DNA from: Chloroflexota bacterium
GTDB taxonomy: Bacteria; Chloroflexota; Anaerolineae; Anaerolineales; Villigracilaceae
NCBI GenBank assembly: GCA_021787595.1
Contig: JAJYLQ010000033.1
Coordinates: 1 to 34,261 of the forward strand
DNA length: 34,261 nt
Reading direction: 5' to 3'
Below are positions 32,944 through 34,261 of this stretch, in pieces (within the stretch, counting starts at the first letter, position 1; the number at the start of each line of letters is the position of its first letter). Position numbers and translations under genes: made by a program. The notes beneath the pieces are model-generated. The model searched no databases. It saw only the letters and a list, made by a program, of their open reading frames with translations, and had not been told where the DNA came from.

Positions 32944-34065
32944 TTATTCTGCTTCCAATAACATGCCTGCCAATAAAGCTGTGCGCGGCGCGAGGCTCGG
33001 AATGTGAATGTACTCCAGATCCTTTTGATGCGCGTTCGCGCCCGCGGCGCCGAAACCGTCGAGCGTGGGTGCGAGCCTGGACGTGAAGTTGCCGTCCGAG
33101 CCGCCGCCCACGCGCGCCGCGCCGACTTCGAATCCAAGTTCTTTTGCAATGCGCTGCGCCGTTTCCAAAAGTTTGTATGATCCATCCGACGGTTCCATGG
33201 GCGGACGATTGAGTCCGCCGCTGATTTCATAACGCGTCCCTTCGAGCGGAGGGATGCCGCGCAAGGCCGCATCCACGCGATCCGCTTCGGGCGCGGACCA
33301 GATGCGCAGATCCACTTCGACGGTCGCGTTATCGGCGACCACGTTCGATACCGTCCCGCCGCGAATGACGTTTGGTCCAAGCGTTGTTCCCTTTTCCAAA
33401 TCCTGAAGCTCGATGATCTCGCCGATCAAATGCGCCGCGCTGACGATGGCATTTCTGCCCTTCTCCGGTTCCACGCCCTGGTGCGCGGCTTTGCCATAAA
33501 CCTGAATTTTATAATCGCCGACGCCCTTGCGCGCGATCTTCAAATCGCCGTTCATATATGGCGCTTCGAGCACGAGCACGGCCCTGGCGTTCTTTGCCAA
33601 ACTTTCGATGAATGGACGGCTGACTTCCGAGCCGATCTCTTCATCGGGCGTCAAAAGAAGATCAATCGTGTGCGCTGGTTTTTGTCCGAGTGATTGAATG
33701 GCGCGCAACGCCCAAATGGCCTGGACGGCTCCGGCTTTCATATCGTAGGTTCCCGGGCCATAAGCGCAATCGTCTTTGATGGACCAGATTTCCTTCCACG
33801 CGCCGGGCGGATAGACTGTGTCCACGTGCGCGAGCAGGACGACCCGTTCACTGCTTTGACCCTGAATCTGCGCGTGCAATATATCGCCAATTTCACTCGT
33901 GCGGCGCTTGACCGTTCCCATTGGACTCAGCCAGTTTTGCATTACATCTTGAACGCGGTTGATTCCGTCCTTGTGCTTCGATGGCGATTCGATGCGCGCA
34001 AGTTGTTCGATATCGGACAAAATGTCGTTTGCGCGGCTTTCGAGATATGCAAGAATGTTTTTCAT
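32944..34065 (-). CDS. M20-family metallopeptidase (carboxypeptidase G2-like)
   Basis: A 373-residue M20 peptidase. The di-zinc site is complete: His80 and Asp82 in LAHVDTV, Asp108 in GTYDMKAG, Glu142-Glu143 in TPDEEIGS (base and ligand), and the His in the final HIPS segment. The dimerisation lid domain lies at about 178-290 (GVGDYKIQVYGKAAHQG). The GGGSDGNF motif is typical of the CPG2/glutamate carboxypeptidase branch, which removes C-terminal amino acids from acyl-amino acids. ATG 34065 is preceded by GGAG at good spacing. There is no signal peptide, so it acts in the cytoplasm. First in the group of four - strand genes. Confidence 0.92.
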   Translation of the reverse strand: MKNILAYLESRANDILSDIEQLARIESPSKHKDGINRVQDVMQNWLSPMGTVKRRTSEIGDILHAQIQGQSSERVVLLAHVDTVYPPGAWKEIWSIKDDCAYGPGTYDMKAGAVQAIWALRAIQSLGQKPAHTIDLLLTPDEEIGSEVSRPFIESLAKNARAVLVLEAPYMNGDLKIARKGVGDYKIQVYGKAAHQGVEPEKGRNAIVSAAHLIGEIIELQDLEKGTTLGPNVIRGGTVSNVVADNATVEVDLRIWSAPEADRVDAALRGIPPLEGTRYEISGGLNRPPMEPSDGSYKLLETAQRIAKELGFEVGAARVGGGSDGNFTSRLAPTLDGFGAAGANAHQKDLEYIHIPSLAPRTALLAGMLLEAE

Positions 34066-34142
34066 TGCAGCTCCATGGGATGAGGATGTTTGATTGTAGC
34101 GCAAAAACAAACTGTGACCGGTAAAAGCCATGGCTTATTTAT

Positions 34143-34261
34143 TATTACCGCGCAAGGTCGAGCAATCGTTCCCTGCCAATTCTCCCTCACCCTTTCCCTC
34201 TCCCAAAGGGAGAGGAGACTCCCTTCCCCATTCGGGGGAAGGGTTGGGGATGAGGGCGAAA
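34143..34261. repeat. Dispersed repeat, copy 2, cut by the window end
   Basis: 34150-34261 are identical to 6065-6176, in the same orientation and 28,085 bases apart. The window ends inside or at the end of the element. Confidence 0.85.

Overview
This 34.3 kb window looks like chromosomal DNA of a Chloroflexota bacterium, most likely of the Anaerolineae. This is inferred from gene content and style, not from a database search. The signs are lipoproteins with Thr-Pro linkers after the lipobox, an adenosine kinase of the actinobacterial AdoK type, a short deep-branching type S-adenosylhomocysteinase, and many short palindromic or inverted-repeat elements between genes. No rRNA, tRNA or CRISPR array was recognised.

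Layout. Bases 1-700 hold a broken Fic/Doc toxin gene and a MazG-like pyrophosphohydrolase. Bases 1058-5878 hold three housekeeping genes on the + strand: clpC, msrA and a class I aminotransferase. A repeat-rich gap follows (5879-6351), then a lytic transglycosylase lipoprotein on the - strand, divergent from an adoK-ahcY pair that removes S-adenosylhomocysteine and its adenosine product. Bases 11446-12780 form a small decayed accessory island: a frameshifted DNA methyltransferase remnant, an orphan membrane-anchored protein, and the C-terminal half of a REP-associated (RAYT) transposase beside a REP-like palindrome. typA/bipA follows. It converges on four consecutive paralogous lipoproteins (14836-18237), each with the same five-cysteine plan.

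Bases 18508-23704 on the - strand carry tyrosine/phenylalanine catabolism: hppD, a fumarylacetoacetate hydrolase, a coupled cupin, a lipoprotein, hmgA and a compact HD-GYP protein. Maleylacetoacetate isomerase is not present. A phosphatase, a YbaK deacylase, a methyltransferase/hydrolase pair, a CPBP membrane protease and a pirin come next. Then comes a MerR regulator with a textbook 19-bp-spacer promoter, followed by an NAD-dependent epimerase relative and an SDR on the same strand. The right end has a deoxynucleoside-kinase-like protein, a DinB-fold protein, a histidine phosphatase and an M20 peptidase.

The most unusual features are the short non-coding elements. A family with TGTCATTGCGAG-type ends lies just upstream of three start codons. 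A 112-bp element recurs exactly at 6065-6176 and at the last 112 bases of the window. Some palindromes carry the stop codon of the neighbouring gene. Two genes have near-consensus promoters placed so close to the start codon that leaderless transcripts are predicted.
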